From Rhizorhabdus histidinilytica (lineage in GTDB: Bacteria > Pseudomonadota > Alphaproteobacteria > Sphingomonadales > Sphingomonadaceae), in assembly GCF_900167915.1 (NCBI RefSeq), contig NZ_FUYM01000004.1, forward strand, positions 62,001-126,000: a stretch of DNA of 64,000 bases, read 5' to 3'. Shown here piece by piece: positions 6,936 through 15,605 of the stretch. Position numbers and translations under genes: made by a program. A model generated the notes under the pieces. That model was not told where the DNA came from. It was given only the letters and a program-made list of their open reading frames with translations, and searched no databases. Each line of letters opens with the position of its first letter. Position 1 is the stretch's first letter.

Positions 6936-7865
6936 TTAGGTGGCGATATAAAACTCAGGGTGGTCCTTGAACATAATAGAAATGTTGCGCCCGCCATCAT
7001 TACCAGGAGCGCCAACCCCTCTAATTATCAATTCGACACATTCCTGTGTCACGTGATCTTCTTGAGATATTGTATCCGTATATTCGATACGAGCAATAAT
7101 AATAAGCCGATATTGACCACTCGCGATCGCATTAAGATCGGAGGAGCTTATCGGATTTGTGTGCCCGACAATATGGCGGTTTTGGACTATAGAGCGTCCA
7201 AATCTTCGATCGATTGCCGGTATGTCAGAGAGATTCTGAGAGATTGGTTCTCCAGATTTTATCCATCGCATCGAAACCATGACGCCCGTGCGCATGGCAG
7301 GAGTTTGACCGAAATTGACAAATGGAATCTCAACCACTTTCGGAGCGTTGGTATCGGCATTGAATCCGAATTCAATAGTTCCGGCGTGCATGTAAGCTCG
7401 CAGCCGCAGGTAGGCTTCATATTGGGCATGTTCGGCCGATTTTTCAGCCGCAACGGCATTGCGGCTAGCGATTGCCAAGGCATCCTCAGCACCTCTGGTC
7501 GCCTCCTCGGCAGCAAGCACAGCCTTACGCGTGTAATGGAGAGTGGCGAGCAATCCAACGAGGCCGCCAATGGAGACCCAGAAACTCCACTTTGCCCAAA
7601 ATGCGCTATTTTCGGTGGCCTTAGCCGCGCGCCACTGGGCGCAAAGATCGCTTTCGTCGTGCCCATATGGCTCATGGCATGGCTCGCCATATTTGATGGC
7701 TTTAATCGTCGCCGGCTGCTGTGGATCGCTGGCGGAATAGCGATATTCGGGATACCGCTGCTCCTGGGGGTAATCTGATACCCCCACCATCAACCCGGCA
7801 CCGTAGGCAGTGAATAAGGCTGCTACCCCAGCTGCAATTGCGAGGCCCCGATAGCCTCTAGGCAT
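6936..7865 (-). CDS. Membrane protein of unknown function (two TM segments)
   Basis: A 309-residue protein with an N-terminal TM helix (LAIAAGVAALFTAYGAGLMVGV) and a second one near residue 95 (WSFWVSIGGLVGLLATLHY), then a helical Ala/Glu segment (AAEEATRGAEDALAIASRNAVAAEKSAEHA) and a beta-rich C-terminal domain. This is the common layout of a small family of sphingomonad and rhizobial membrane proteins with no known function. The coding DNA is markedly lower in GC than the rest. Its start overlaps the DUF6471 gene's end by about 40 bases. It may be cargo of the island. Confidence 0.7.
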   Translation of the reverse strand: MPRGYRGLAIAAGVAALFTAYGAGLMVGVSDYPQEQRYPEYRYSASDPQQPATIKAIKYGEPCHEPYGHDESDLCAQWRAAKATENSAFWAKWSFWVSIGGLVGLLATLHYTRKAVLAAEEATRGAEDALAIASRNAVAAEKSAEHAQYEAYLRLRAYMHAGTIEFGFNADTNAPKVVEIPFVNFGQTPAMRTGVMVSMRWIKSGEPISQNLSDIPAIDRRFGRSIVQNRHIVGHTNPISSSDLNAIASGQYRLIIIARIEYTDTISQEDHVTQECVELIIRGVGAPGNDGGRNISIMFKDHPEFYIAT

Positions 7866-8062
7866 TGTAGGAAAAACGCAGCCGTGAAGCCGCCCCTGCT
7901 GATCTTGTTGTTAAGGTTGCGCTCGTTCTCTGTGATGCCAAGCGACGCCAGCTTTTCCGCAAGCTGAGCATAGGTGACCCCTCGACGTTTAAGCTCCCCC
8001 TTCAGGAGGTTCTTGGCCAGCGCCTCATACCGGACGTTCACGGGATCCGATTTTGCGACCAT
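7823..8062 (-). CDS. DUF6471 domain protein
   Basis: A 79-residue protein containing KNLLKGELKRRGVTYAQLAEKLASLGITENERNLNNKISRGGFTAAFFLQCLEAIG, which matches the short DUF6471 domain, an HTH/XRE-like fold. It is likely to be a small DNA-binding regulator. It lies directly upstream of the two-TM protein on the same strand and overlaps it, so they form an operon. DUF6471 genes occur in both chromosomal islands and plasmids. The specific target is unknown. Confidence 0.75.
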   Translation of the reverse strand: MVAKSDPVNVRYEALAKNLLKGELKRRGVTYAQLAEKLASLGITENERNLNNKISRGGFTAAFFLQCLEAIGASQLQLG

Positions 8063-8192
8063 AGAAGATCATACCTTGGAATACCGCCGGTGGATAACAT
8101 GCGCTTTTTATCGGTTGGCATATCACCGCATCCAGTTCAAATCGTCTGTTGGCGACCTGCAGCACCGCTGATCAGCGACTCACCAGAAATCC

Positions 8193-8786
8193 CTATCGGG
8201 CGTTGGCCATGGCTCTCGCCGAATCTATCTTGTCATGTTGACGGCGAAATGCCCACCAAGCCATCTTAAAGCGGTTGGGCGAAGATACTGGATGCCCATC
8301 CTTAAGCCAAGTCGCATATAGCGCGGTAGCCTCGCAATAGATTGATGATTTCTTAGCCTGCATCGCATTAATAAAATCAGATGCTCCTTCATAATCCATC
8401 ATGAACTGATTATGGTACCATCGCTTATAGAATGCCTCGTCGAAAAGACCTCGGCGAATACCAAGCGCCATCAACTCATATATATTCATCTGATGAGTAA
8501 TAACGTTCCGGTCAGATGTTCCGATAGATCCATCATCAGCGATCGAAACAATCTTAAACGGATCATCTACATCTGCGTTCTTACGAATAAGATCACGGAA
8601 CGCACGGTATTTTTCCTGCACGTCCGAATCCATTAGAGTTTTCATGACCATGTCTAAAGTGGCTCGACGGCGATTAGCGCGACGCGTGTACCAGAACGCG
8701 ATAAAGGCAACGACAACGGATACTGCAGCGAGCATTGCGCCAGCGGCCGGCGCGGCGTCCTTCCACGCCACCAAAATATCTTTCAT
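8193..8786 (-). CDS. DUF4760 family membrane-anchored protein
   Basis: A 197-residue protein from the ATG at 8786, preceded by a strong GGGGGGA ribosome site; an earlier in-frame start is less likely. One TM helix (AGAMLAAVSVVVAFIAFWYT) is followed by a cytoplasmic region with MNIYELMALGIRRGLFDEAFYKRWYHNQFMMDYEGASDFI, the DUF4760 signature. These proteins have no established function. Low GC and location between integrase and other cargo suggest recent acquisition. A hairpin upstream (8804-8832) insulates it from the integrase gene. Confidence 0.75.
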   Translation of the reverse strand: MKDILVAWKDAAPAAGAMLAAVSVVVAFIAFWYTRRANRRRATLDMVMKTLMDSDVQEKYRAFRDLIRKNADVDDPFKIVSIADDGSIGTSDRNVITHQMNIYELMALGIRRGLFDEAFYKRWYHNQFMMDYEGASDFINAMQAKKSSIYCEATALYATWLKDGHPVSSPNRFKMAWWAFRRQHDKIDSARAMANAR

Positions 8787-8803
8787 GTTCCCCCCGAAAC
8801 GAA

Positions 8804-8832
8804 AACGCCCCAGCTTATAAAGCCGGGGCGTT
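8804..8832 (-). terminator. Hairpin terminator between integrase and DUF4760 gene
   Basis: AACGCCCC-a-GCTT-ata-AAGC-c-GGGGCGTT forms a long stem with a short loop; on the minus strand it is followed by TTCGTTTCG, a weak T-rich tract. It lies after the integrase gene in the direction of its transcription and just before the DUF4760 ribosome site, so transcripts from the integrase side may end here. Confidence 0.55.
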
Positions 8833-9148
8833 TGGTTCAATCCGTATGGTTGCGGGGCTTAGTCGACGTATCCTTCATGAGCCATTTTCATCACTCCCAT
8901 TTCCCCTCCAGATAACCATCCATTGCTTAACAGCAAGTGCACGGTGCATTTATATTTTAGCAATCATACATCATCACATACGATGATCTTCTACCAAACG
9001 AATGATGATATTTTTCCCAAATTACTGCTTAGCAATCAGCAGGTCAACGTTTATCGGAATGCTCACGTTCCCTCTAAGGGACATTCCATACCATGCCAGC
9101 ACTCTAACTGCCCCGCGCTTTCCGACTTCCCAGCCGCCCCCAAGCCCC
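8833..9148. other. AT-rich gene-free gap
   Basis: About 316 bases of AT-rich sequence between the DUF4760 promoter side and the integrase stop. Short frames on either strand here have no ribosome site and no protein-like pattern. I see no gene, repeat or RNA element in it. Confidence 0.5.
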
Positions 9149-10444
9149 TCATTGGAGCAATCTAAAGGGGTCCGGCAGATCCTTGGTGATCATGTCCGCC
9201 CAAGCTTGCCCCAGATCGCGCCGCCGCTTCAAGTATCGCGCGCGGTTATAGGCCCACTCCGACGCCGACATGCCTTCCGGCACATGCGCCAGCATCATGT
9301 CGATGATCATCCGGTCGCCATCGCGATCCAGTTCGGCGGCGCGCTCGTTCATGATGGTGGAGAAGGCCGAGCGCCAGCCGTGCGGGACCATCTTGCCCTT
9401 GTACCGGCCGCCGCCCAGCCGCTTGTACATCGAACTCACCGCCGAATCGCTCATGGGCACGCGACGATCATGCTGACCGGGGAACAGCAGGTCGAACCGC
9501 CCGGTCAACACGCGCAGCGCGCGAAGGACCTGAACCGCCTGCGACGGCAGCGTGACCTCGTGTCCGAAGGCTGCGTTCCCCTTGTCCTCTACCTCCAGCT
9601 TCATCCGCTCGGCCGGGATCGACCACAGCGCGTCCGGTGCCGGCGCGTCGGGATCATCCCAATCTATGCCAGTGAACTCCGACCAGCGCGCGGTGCGCAG
9701 GACGCCGATGCGGACGACCGTCATAGCCAGCAGGCGCGAACAGAGCTTGGTTTGCGGGTCTGAGGTAGAACGGTCGACCGCCGTCTGGAAGTCGAGTAGT
9801 TCGGCCGTGCTGGTGAGAGCAGGATGCTTCGACCCGGCCGGCGTCGGCCGCAGCGCTGCGCCGATCTCCGACACGGACAGCAGCGCCTCGGCACCAACCA
9901 GGTGCTCGCCCTTGGCGAGCTTGAAGATGCCGACGACATAGCCCTTCACCCGCTTCGCTGTTTCGATCGAGCCTCGCTTCTCAATCTTGCGCAGCTCGCG
10001 GAGCACCATCGGTCCTGTCACCTCCGCGATCGGCATCTTGCCGAGCGCCGGATAGAGATCGCGGGTCAGCCGCTCGTTCACCCGCTTGAGGTGGCCGGGC
10101 GACCATCGGACTTTCTCCGCCTCCATCCATTGCTCGGCGACGGCCTTGAAGGTCGCGCCAGCCGCGGCGATGGCTGCCAGCTTGCGCCGCTCGATCTCGA
10201 TGGCGGGGTCCTTGCCCTCGCGCAGCATCGCGCGAGCCGCGTCCCGCCGGTCGCGCGCCTGGGCCAGCGTGACTTCAGGGAAGAGACCGAACGTCAGCAG
10301 CTTTTCCAGCTTCGCATAGCGATATTTGAACCGCCACGACTTCGCCCCCTTGGTGGTGACGAAAAGGTGGAGCCCTTTCGAATCGGCGAGCTTATAAGGT
10401 TTCTCGCGCGGCTCGGCGTTGCGGACTTCCGTGACGGTCAGCAT
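9149..10444 (-). CDS. P4-type tyrosine integrase
   Basis: A 431-residue site-specific recombinase. The N-terminal DUF4102 arm-binding domain (LADSKGLHLFVTTKGAKSWRFKYRYAKLEKLLTFGLFPEVTLAQARDRR) is followed by a core-binding domain and a catalytic domain with Arg in TVVRIGVLRTARWSEF, HGWR in VPHGWRSAF, His in MLAHVPEG and the Tyr in RARYLKRRR. The usual R-x-G-E-L is R-I-G-V-L here. It lies 175 bases from the 3' end of the tRNA gene, reading away from it, the classic arrangement for integration into tRNA 3' ends. Confidence 0.93.
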   Translation of the reverse strand: MLTVTEVRNAEPREKPYKLADSKGLHLFVTTKGAKSWRFKYRYAKLEKLLTFGLFPEVTLAQARDRRDAARAMLREGKDPAIEIERRKLAAIAAAGATFKAVAEQWMEAEKVRWSPGHLKRVNERLTRDLYPALGKMPIAEVTGPMVLRELRKIEKRGSIETAKRVKGYVVGIFKLAKGEHLVGAEALLSVSEIGAALRPTPAGSKHPALTSTAELLDFQTAVDRSTSDPQTKLCSRLLAMTVVRIGVLRTARWSEFTGIDWDDPDAPAPDALWSIPAERMKLEVEDKGNAAFGHEVTLPSQAVQVLRALRVLTGRFDLLFPGQHDRRVPMSDSAVSSMYKRLGGGRYKGKMVPHGWRSAFSTIMNERAAELDRDGDRMIIDMMLAHVPEGMSASEWAYNRARYLKRRRDLGQAWADMITKDLPDPFRLLQ

Positions 10445-10618
10445 GCCGCTATCATATGGGGGTATCGAAAGCGCTTCAAGGCCCTGCTACCCCCACCGAT
10501 CCCCCCAGCTATTGCAAGCTATAGCGGAATTTGTGGCAAGTTGTGGAAGATGGCCCCACCAGAAAAGCCCGAATTTCAAGATCTAGCGATATCTACTGGA
10601 GCTAGTGAAAAGTGGCGC

Positions 10619-10650
10619 TGGTGGGCCCGGCAGGACTCGAACCCGCAACC
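10619..10650. other. Probable attachment site (attR) within tRNA 3' end
   Basis: The CCA end, acceptor strand and T-arm of the tRNA face the integrase gene. P4-type integrases recombine at tRNA 3' ends, so the crossover core should lie in this stretch. The matching direct repeat must be left of the window and cannot be verified here. Confidence 0.55.
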
Positions 10651-10694
10651 TAGCCGTTATGAGCGGCCAGCTCTAACCATTGAGCTACAGGCCC
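10619..10694 (-). tRNA. tRNA with CAU anticodon, probably tRNA-Ile2 (k2CAU)
   Basis: A complete cloverleaf: acceptor GGGCCTG pairs with CGGGCCC, D-arm GCTCAATGGTTAGAGC, anticodon loop CTCATAA flanked by GCCG/CGGC, T-arm GCGGG-TTCGAGT-CCTGC, discriminator A and encoded CCA. The anticodon is CAT. Overall it resembles the E. coli ileX type, read as isoleucine after lysidine modification, more than elongator tRNA-Met; the two cannot be separated with certainty by eye. It is the integration target of the element on its left. Confidence 0.9.
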
Positions 10695-10741
10695 CGCCCA
10701 GCGCCGCGCAGGCGATAGACGAGCCTTTGCCGCGCGGCAAG

Positions 10742-12616
10742 TTACACCGCGTCCTGTTCGGCGTGCAGGTCGCCCAACGGCAGGCTGAGATAGAAGCGGG
10801 TCGCGTCGATCTCCAGCATGCCGCCGCTGGCAATGGCGAGGTTGCGGACGAGGCGGAGCGCGAAGCCGAGGCCGAGCACCGGTGCGTCCGGCCAGTTGCC
10901 GCTCGGATTATAGCCGGGATCGAGCAGCATCTTCTCGTCACGGCCGTCGAGCGAGCGCGGGCGCAGGATCGTCAACAGCATGTGCGTCGAGCGACGCGGA
11001 TCGCGTTGCAGATCGACGCTGATCCGCTCGCCCTCCCCGGCCATCGCGATGGTGGCGGCGAGCAGGCGGGACAGCATCCGCTCGACGGTCGGCGCGTCGA
11101 CCGCGACCGGCGGCAGGGTGGAATCGATCCGGAAGGCGAGACCGCTCGCCCGCTCCTTCGCGACCGCCTCGAAATTGGCATGGAGCCGGGTCAGGATCGC
11201 GCCGGCGTCGACCGCCGCCGGGCCGCTCGCCGGCGGCTCCGCCGTCCGCGCCGCCGCAACCATGTCCAGATCCTCGACCGCGCCGAGCAACTTCCTGCTC
11301 TGTTCCAATATCTCCTGCGCGCGGCCGCGATAGGCTGCCGCTGCGGGGCCGCGCATCTGCCCCTCGATCATCTCCGAAAAGCCGATGATCGCGTTGAGCG
11401 GGGTTCGCAGCTCATGCACCAGGTGGCGCAGCGAATCATTGAGCGCCGGCCCCGCCGGCGGGTGCGATCCGCCCGCCATCACCGCGGCACTCTCATCGGC
11501 GCGCGGCCGGCGGGCAGTGCCGCGATAGCCGCTGAACCGGCCGTCCTTGGGATCGAAGAAGGGCACTGCCGAAATCCGCCAGTCGCCTGAGGCGGGCCCT
11601 TGCCCGGCGATCGTCAGCCGGGCGTCGCGGAACGGGGTGCGGCTGCGATAGGCCCCGGCGGCATGGCCGTCGACGCCATGGTCGGTCTGGTGAGCGGCGA
11701 CGGCGATGGTCTCGCCGATGATCGGCCCGCGCGGTACCCCCTGCACCCAGCAGATCACGCCGTCGACGCCGGTCTCGAACCGGAAATTCTCGACCCGCCC
11801 CGGCACGCCGCCGTCACCGGCCGGCTCGCTCTCGAGCCCCGCCTGCGGATAGCGGCTGCGGAAGGTCTCGATACGGGACAGGAGATCGCGGATCTGGCTC
11901 TCGCCCGACGGCGGCAGCGGCTCCGCCGCATCATCGAGCCAGGCCGAGAGCGCGGCGGGCTCCACCGGCTCCGGCGCGTCCTGCGATCCGTCCGGTTCGA
12001 CCGCGGCAGTGCCTTCCTCGACGCTCGCGGCGGCCGGCGATTCCGGTTCCTGCGCTTCGGCGACGAGCGCCTCGATCGGCGCGGCGAGCGGCGCGAGGCT
12101 CGCCTCGGGCGTTTCCACCGGCCCCGGGATCAGGAAATCGCTGGCGCCGAAGCCTTCGAGCGCCTTCTCGACCTCGCCGCCCAGGTCGCGCCGGTTCCGC
12201 AGCAGGTTGCGCGCGCTGGGGGTGAGCCGGGGCAGCAGGTCGAGCCATTGGCGCGCGCTCAGGATGACATGGCCGAGCATCGGCGCGGCGATGTGGGGCA
12301 GGTCCTCGGCGAACAGCAGGACCAGTTCGGGGGGCACTCGGCGCCCGGCGAGGCCACGCCCGGCGGCCAGCCGCAGCTCGACCGGAATCTCCGGCCGCAC
12401 CGAACGCAGGAAATTATAGGCGTCGACCGCGCGCGGCGCGTCGACCAGCGGATCGTCGACGCGATGCCCACGTCCCTGCGCCAGCACGTCGACCACCTGC
12501 CGCCAGAGGATCGCCCTGGCTTCAGGTGTCGGCGCCGGCTGCGCGAGCAACGTGGCCAGCATGTCATCGAAACGCAAAGGCCCGCCTCCACTCGGTGTTG
12601 AACGGGTTTGAGCCAC
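10742..12616 (-). CDS. Histidine-kinase-like sensor with degenerate ATP-binding domain
   Basis: A 624-residue soluble protein. An N-terminal helical region and an Ala/Pro/Glu-rich linker precede a PAS-like segment (about 260-365) and a HisKA dimerisation helix with the H-box HELRTPLNAIIGFSEM, His401. The C-terminal domain has a G2-like box (LGLGFALRLVRNLAIASGG), but the N-box position (LSRLLAATIAMAGEGERISV) lacks the Asn that coordinates Mg-ATP and no DxGxG motif is seen. It may be a pseudokinase or act as a scaffold or phosphatase. No response regulator is adjacent. It is transcribed toward the tRNA and divergent from the Lrp gene. Confidence 0.75.
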   Translation of the reverse strand: MAQTRSTPSGGGPLRFDDMLATLLAQPAPTPEARAILWRQVVDVLAQGRGHRVDDPLVDAPRAVDAYNFLRSVRPEIPVELRLAAGRGLAGRRVPPELVLLFAEDLPHIAAPMLGHVILSARQWLDLLPRLTPSARNLLRNRRDLGGEVEKALEGFGASDFLIPGPVETPEASLAPLAAPIEALVAEAQEPESPAAASVEEGTAAVEPDGSQDAPEPVEPAALSAWLDDAAEPLPPSGESQIRDLLSRIETFRSRYPQAGLESEPAGDGGVPGRVENFRFETGVDGVICWVQGVPRGPIIGETIAVAAHQTDHGVDGHAAGAYRSRTPFRDARLTIAGQGPASGDWRISAVPFFDPKDGRFSGYRGTARRPRADESAAVMAGGSHPPAGPALNDSLRHLVHELRTPLNAIIGFSEMIEGQMRGPAAAAYRGRAQEILEQSRKLLGAVEDLDMVAAARTAEPPASGPAAVDAGAILTRLHANFEAVAKERASGLAFRIDSTLPPVAVDAPTVERMLSRLLAATIAMAGEGERISVDLQRDPRRSTHMLLTILRPRSLDGRDEKMLLDPGYNPSGNWPDAPVLGLGFALRLVRNLAIASGGMLEIDATRFYLSLPLGDLHAEQDAV

Positions 12617-12754
12617 CGTTCCCCCTGCGCCGGATATTAGATGGCAACGCGGCGAGCGGAAAGAGCGTTTGAGTCGGAGGCGCCGGTGCTATTTTAATTG
12701 CACTTGGCGGAAACTTTATTCTACGGATGGCGCCAGTTTTTGAAAGGTTGCTCC

Positions 12755-13231
12755 ATGTCCGCCCCCTCTCTCGATCAAATCGATCGCACCATCCTGCATG
12801 AGCTGCAGGAGGACGGGCGGATGACCAACGTCGACCTGGCGAAGAAGGCCGGCCTCACCGCCCCGCCCTGCCTGCGCCGCGTCCGCGCGCTGGAGGAAGC
12901 GGGCGTGATCGAGAGCTACCATGCCCGCCTCAACGCGGCGGCACTGGGCTATGGCATCACGGTGTTCGCGCTGGTGTCGCTGCGCAGCCAGGCCGAGGAG
13001 GATCTTCGCCAGTTCGAGAGCCATGTCGCCGCCCTGCCGGAAGTGCGCGAATGCCACATGCTCAACGGCGAGATCGACTTCATTCTGAAGATCGTGGCGC
13101 ATGACCTGCAGGCCTTCCAGCAGTTCCTCACCTCCCAACTCACCACTGCCCCGAATGTCGCGAGCGTCAAGACCTCGCTGACGATCAGGACCTCCAAGGA
13201 CATCGCCGGCATCCCCGTCGACGGAATCTGA
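12755..13231 (+). CDS. Lrp/AsnC family transcriptional regulator
   Basis: A 158-residue protein starting MSAPSLDQIDRTILHELQ; the ATG has GAAAGG upstream. An N-terminal HTH (DRTILHELQEDGRMTNVDLAKKAGLTAPPCLRRVRALEEAGVI) is followed by the RAM ligand-binding domain (FALVSLRSQAEEDLRQFESHVAALPEVRECHMLNGEIDFILKIVAHDL). Family members sense amino acids and control amino-acid metabolism or transport. The divergent kinase-like gene or distant operons may be targets; nothing local reveals the ligand. Confidence 0.93.
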   Translation: MSAPSLDQIDRTILHELQEDGRMTNVDLAKKAGLTAPPCLRRVRALEEAGVIESYHARLNAAALGYGITVFALVSLRSQAEEDLRQFESHVAALPEVRECHMLNGEIDFILKIVAHDLQAFQQFLTSQLTTAPNVASVKTSLTIRTSKDIAGIPVDGI

Positions 13232-13262
13232 CGACCGCACGCATGCCCATATCAAGGCAAAA

Positions 13263-13290
13263 GGGCCCGGCGCCGATGGCGTCCGGGCCC
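13263..13290. terminator. Bidirectional hairpin terminator
   Basis: GGGCCCGG...CCGGGCCC forms a strong stem, preceded by AAAA and followed by TTT, in the gap between the convergent Lrp-type and TPR genes. It can terminate transcription from both sides. Confidence 0.75.
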
Positions 13291-13310
13291 TTTCCGCCAT
13301 GGCCTATGGC

Positions 13311-14582
13311 TTACGAGGTCGGCGGGTTCTGCGCCCAGACCTTCGCATAGTTAGCGAGCACGGCGTAGTTGCCGGTCGTCACCTGGTCGAGGGCAGCCTT
13401 GGCGCCGGCCTTGTCGCCGGCCTGGGCGAGCGCGAGGCCGAGGCGGAAATTGGCCTGGGCGGCATCGGCGCCGGGCTTGGTCAGCGCGACCTTGTAGAGT
13501 TCGGCCGCCTTCGCATAGTCCTTGTAGCCATAGACGAGGTCAGCCGTCGTCATCACCGACTTGTAAGTCGCCTTCGGGCCATTGGCGGCGGTGATCGCCG
13601 CCGGGATCGACGCCTTGTCCGGCGCCAGCTTCGGCTGCGACAGCGCGATGATCTCGCGGGTGTTCTGGCTGGTCGAGGGATTCAGCTTGCCCGCCGCGAT
13701 TCCCTCGTTGAGGACGTCGACCGCCTCGTTCGGGAAGCGCAGATACACCGCCAGCGCATAGTCGATATAGTTCGACTGCGCCGACAGCGGCAGCACGCCG
13801 ACCGCACGCGACAGGCGCAGCAGGTCGAGGTCGGCGTCGCCCGACAGGCCGGCCATCTGGCGATAGATGAATAGCGAATCGTGCCAGTTCTGCTTGACCG
13901 GATAGGCGGCGAGCCAGGCGGTGGTGATCTTGACGAACTCGTTCGGCAGCTTGCCGCGCGAGGCCATGTCGGCGCCGCGGCCATACCATTCGCTCGGCGC
14001 GGCCTGGCCGGCAGCGGCCTTGGCGTCGATCACCTTCTGGAGCGTCGCCAGCGCCTCGGTGGTCTTGCCGTTGCGCGACTGGGCGTCGGCGAGGATCGCA
14101 TAGGCATCCGCCTCGGTGCTGCCGGCGGCGATGGCGCGCGACAGCGAAGCCTCGGCCTTGGCGTAGTTCTTCGCCTGATAGGCGAACTGGCCCTGGAACC
14201 AGTAATATTTGGAGCGGGCGTCGTCGTTGAGCTGATTGGCGGCCTCGCCGGTCGCGATCAGCTCGTCGAGCGCGGTCGAGAGCCGGGCCTGGTCGCCGCT
14301 CGCCTGGGCGGCGTTGAGGCCGTACTGGGCGACGACATATTGCTCGTCGGGGGTCTTGGCGAGCTGCTTGGCCTGCGCCAGCGCGGCATCGGCCGCCGGG
14401 ATGTTCTTGGCCTTGATCGCGGCGTCGGCTTCGGCGAGCGGCTTGCGGATCGCCTCGCCGATCTTGAGCGCGGGCGCAGCGGCCTCATCCTTCTTCTTGG
14501 CAAAGGCGGGGGTACCCGGCGCCACCGCGGCGACGGCAACGCCAAGCGCCGCGACGAGCGCAAAACGGGACGTGAATTTCAT
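13311..14582 (-). CDS. Exported TPR-repeat protein
   Basis: A 423-residue protein with a Sec signal peptide (MKFTSRFALVAALGVAVAAVAPGTPAFA, cut after AFA) and a mature part made of helical TPR-like repeats (for example SKYYWFQGQFAYQAKNYAKAEASLSRAI, ADAYAILADAQSRNGKTTEALATLQ, ANFRLGLALAQAGDKAGAKAAL). It is probably a periplasmic scaffold. Similar proteins occur in most sphingomonads. It is monocistronic, convergent with the Lrp-type gene and divergent from yaaA. Partner unknown. Confidence 0.8.
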   Translation of the reverse strand: MKFTSRFALVAALGVAVAAVAPGTPAFAKKKDEAAAPALKIGEAIRKPLAEADAAIKAKNIPAADAALAQAKQLAKTPDEQYVVAQYGLNAAQASGDQARLSTALDELIATGEAANQLNDDARSKYYWFQGQFAYQAKNYAKAEASLSRAIAAGSTEADAYAILADAQSRNGKTTEALATLQKVIDAKAAAGQAAPSEWYGRGADMASRGKLPNEFVKITTAWLAAYPVKQNWHDSLFIYRQMAGLSGDADLDLLRLSRAVGVLPLSAQSNYIDYALAVYLRFPNEAVDVLNEGIAAGKLNPSTSQNTREIIALSQPKLAPDKASIPAAITAANGPKATYKSVMTTADLVYGYKDYAKAAELYKVALTKPGADAAQANFRLGLALAQAGDKAGAKAALDQVTTGNYAVLANYAKVWAQNPPTS

Positions 14583-14781
14583 GCTTCAGGCCTCCTAGGC
14601 GGCGACCGCAAGGGGAACGGCCGCCGGTAAAACACGCCGGTTGACTAATCGCTCCCACGGTTCCGCACAAGCGCGGGCGAAATGATCCGGCTTCACTCGT
14701 CGTGCTCTAGGCACCGCTCGCTGAATGGGGATTGAACCGCCGGCGGTTGATCGCGTCCGTCCGCGCAGCTAGGGCGGGCCC

Positions 14782-15543
14782 ATGCTGCTGCTCCTCTCGC
14801 CCGCCAAATCGCTCGATTATACGAGCCCGCTGCCCCCGCTCGAAGCGACCGCGCCGCGCTTCGCGGAAGAGGCGCTGGCGACCGCGCAGGCGGCCTCGAA
14901 GCTGAGCGCGAGGAAGCTCGCAGGGCTGATGGGCATCTCGGACAAGCTGGCGAAGCTCAACGCCGGGCGCTACGCCGATTTCGCCGGCCAGGAGGAGCGG
15001 CCCGCGCTCTACGCCTTCTCGGGCGACGTCTATGTCGGCTTCGAGGCGAAGACCCTCGACGAGCCCGCGATCGGCTTCGCGCAGGACCATGTCCGCATCC
15101 TCTCGGGCCTCTACGGCCTGCTCCGCCCGCTCGACCTGATTCGCCCCTATCGGCTGGAGATGGGAACGCGCTGGGCGCCGGGCCGCAAGAAGAACCTCTA
15201 CCAGCTCTGGGGCAGCAAGATCTCCGACGCACTGGCCGCCGACCTGCTCGCCGAGGGATCGGACGTGATCGTCAACTGCGCCAGCAAGGAATATTGGCAC
15301 GCGGTCGAGCAGGCACCGCCCAAGGGCATCCGCATCGTCACCATGGACTTCCGCGAGCTGGCGCCACAGGGCCTGATCTTCAACAGCTTCGGCGCGAAGC
15401 GGGCGCGCGGCATGATGGCGCGCTGGATGTGCGAGCACCGGATCACCACCCCCGAGGACCTGAAGGGCTTCGACAGCGACGGCTATGCCTTTTCGGCCGA
15501 GGGGTCGGACGATTCGACCTGGCGCTTCGTCAAGACCCGCTGA
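14782..15543 (+). CDS. yaaA: Peroxide stress protein YaaA (DUF328)
   Basis: A 253-residue protein with the family's invariant N-terminal LLLLSPAKSLDY, the FSGDVYVGFEA segment, GLLRPLDLIRPYRLEMGT and the late VNCASKEYW motif. Full length for the family. E. coli YaaA lowers free intracellular iron during H2O2 stress and binds DNA. It stands alone on the plus strand, with a 57-residue membrane protein just downstream. Confidence 0.95.
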   Translation: MLLLLSPAKSLDYTSPLPPLEATAPRFAEEALATAQAASKLSARKLAGLMGISDKLAKLNAGRYADFAGQEERPALYAFSGDVYVGFEAKTLDEPAIGFAQDHVRILSGLYGLLRPLDLIRPYRLEMGTRWAPGRKKNLYQLWGSKISDALAADLLAEGSDVIVNCASKEYWHAVEQAPPKGIRIVTMDFRELAPQGLIFNSFGAKRARGMMARWMCEHRITTPEDLKGFDSDGYAFSAEGSDDSTWRFVKTR

Positions 15544-15605
15544 CGCCGGCAGGAACATCCCGCGATCCGGCCCGTTGATGCCGCAGGACCGACGGGAGAC
15601 AGGAT

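Larger units (their letters stand above)
1..10650. mobile_element. Right part of a tRNA-integrated genomic island / prophage-like element
   Basis: The segment from the window start to the tRNA gene at 10619-10694 has the layout of an integrative element: a tyrosine integrase next to the 3' end of a tRNA, an AlpA-like regulator, a DUF3987 protein, a primase-like protein, a CI/LexA-like repressor with operator-like palindromes, and many short genes of phage type. Parts of it (about 6.9-9.1 kb) are clearly more AT-rich than the chromosome to the right. No capsid, portal, terminase or tail gene is visible in this part. The left end and its attachment site lie outside the window, so total size and type (satellite phage, ICE, prophage) are unknown. 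Confidence 0.85.

Noticed and set aside
6894-7778. 294-codon plus-strand frame
   Set aside because: Antisense to the two-TM protein gene, whose TM helices and composition look real; the plus product looks random.
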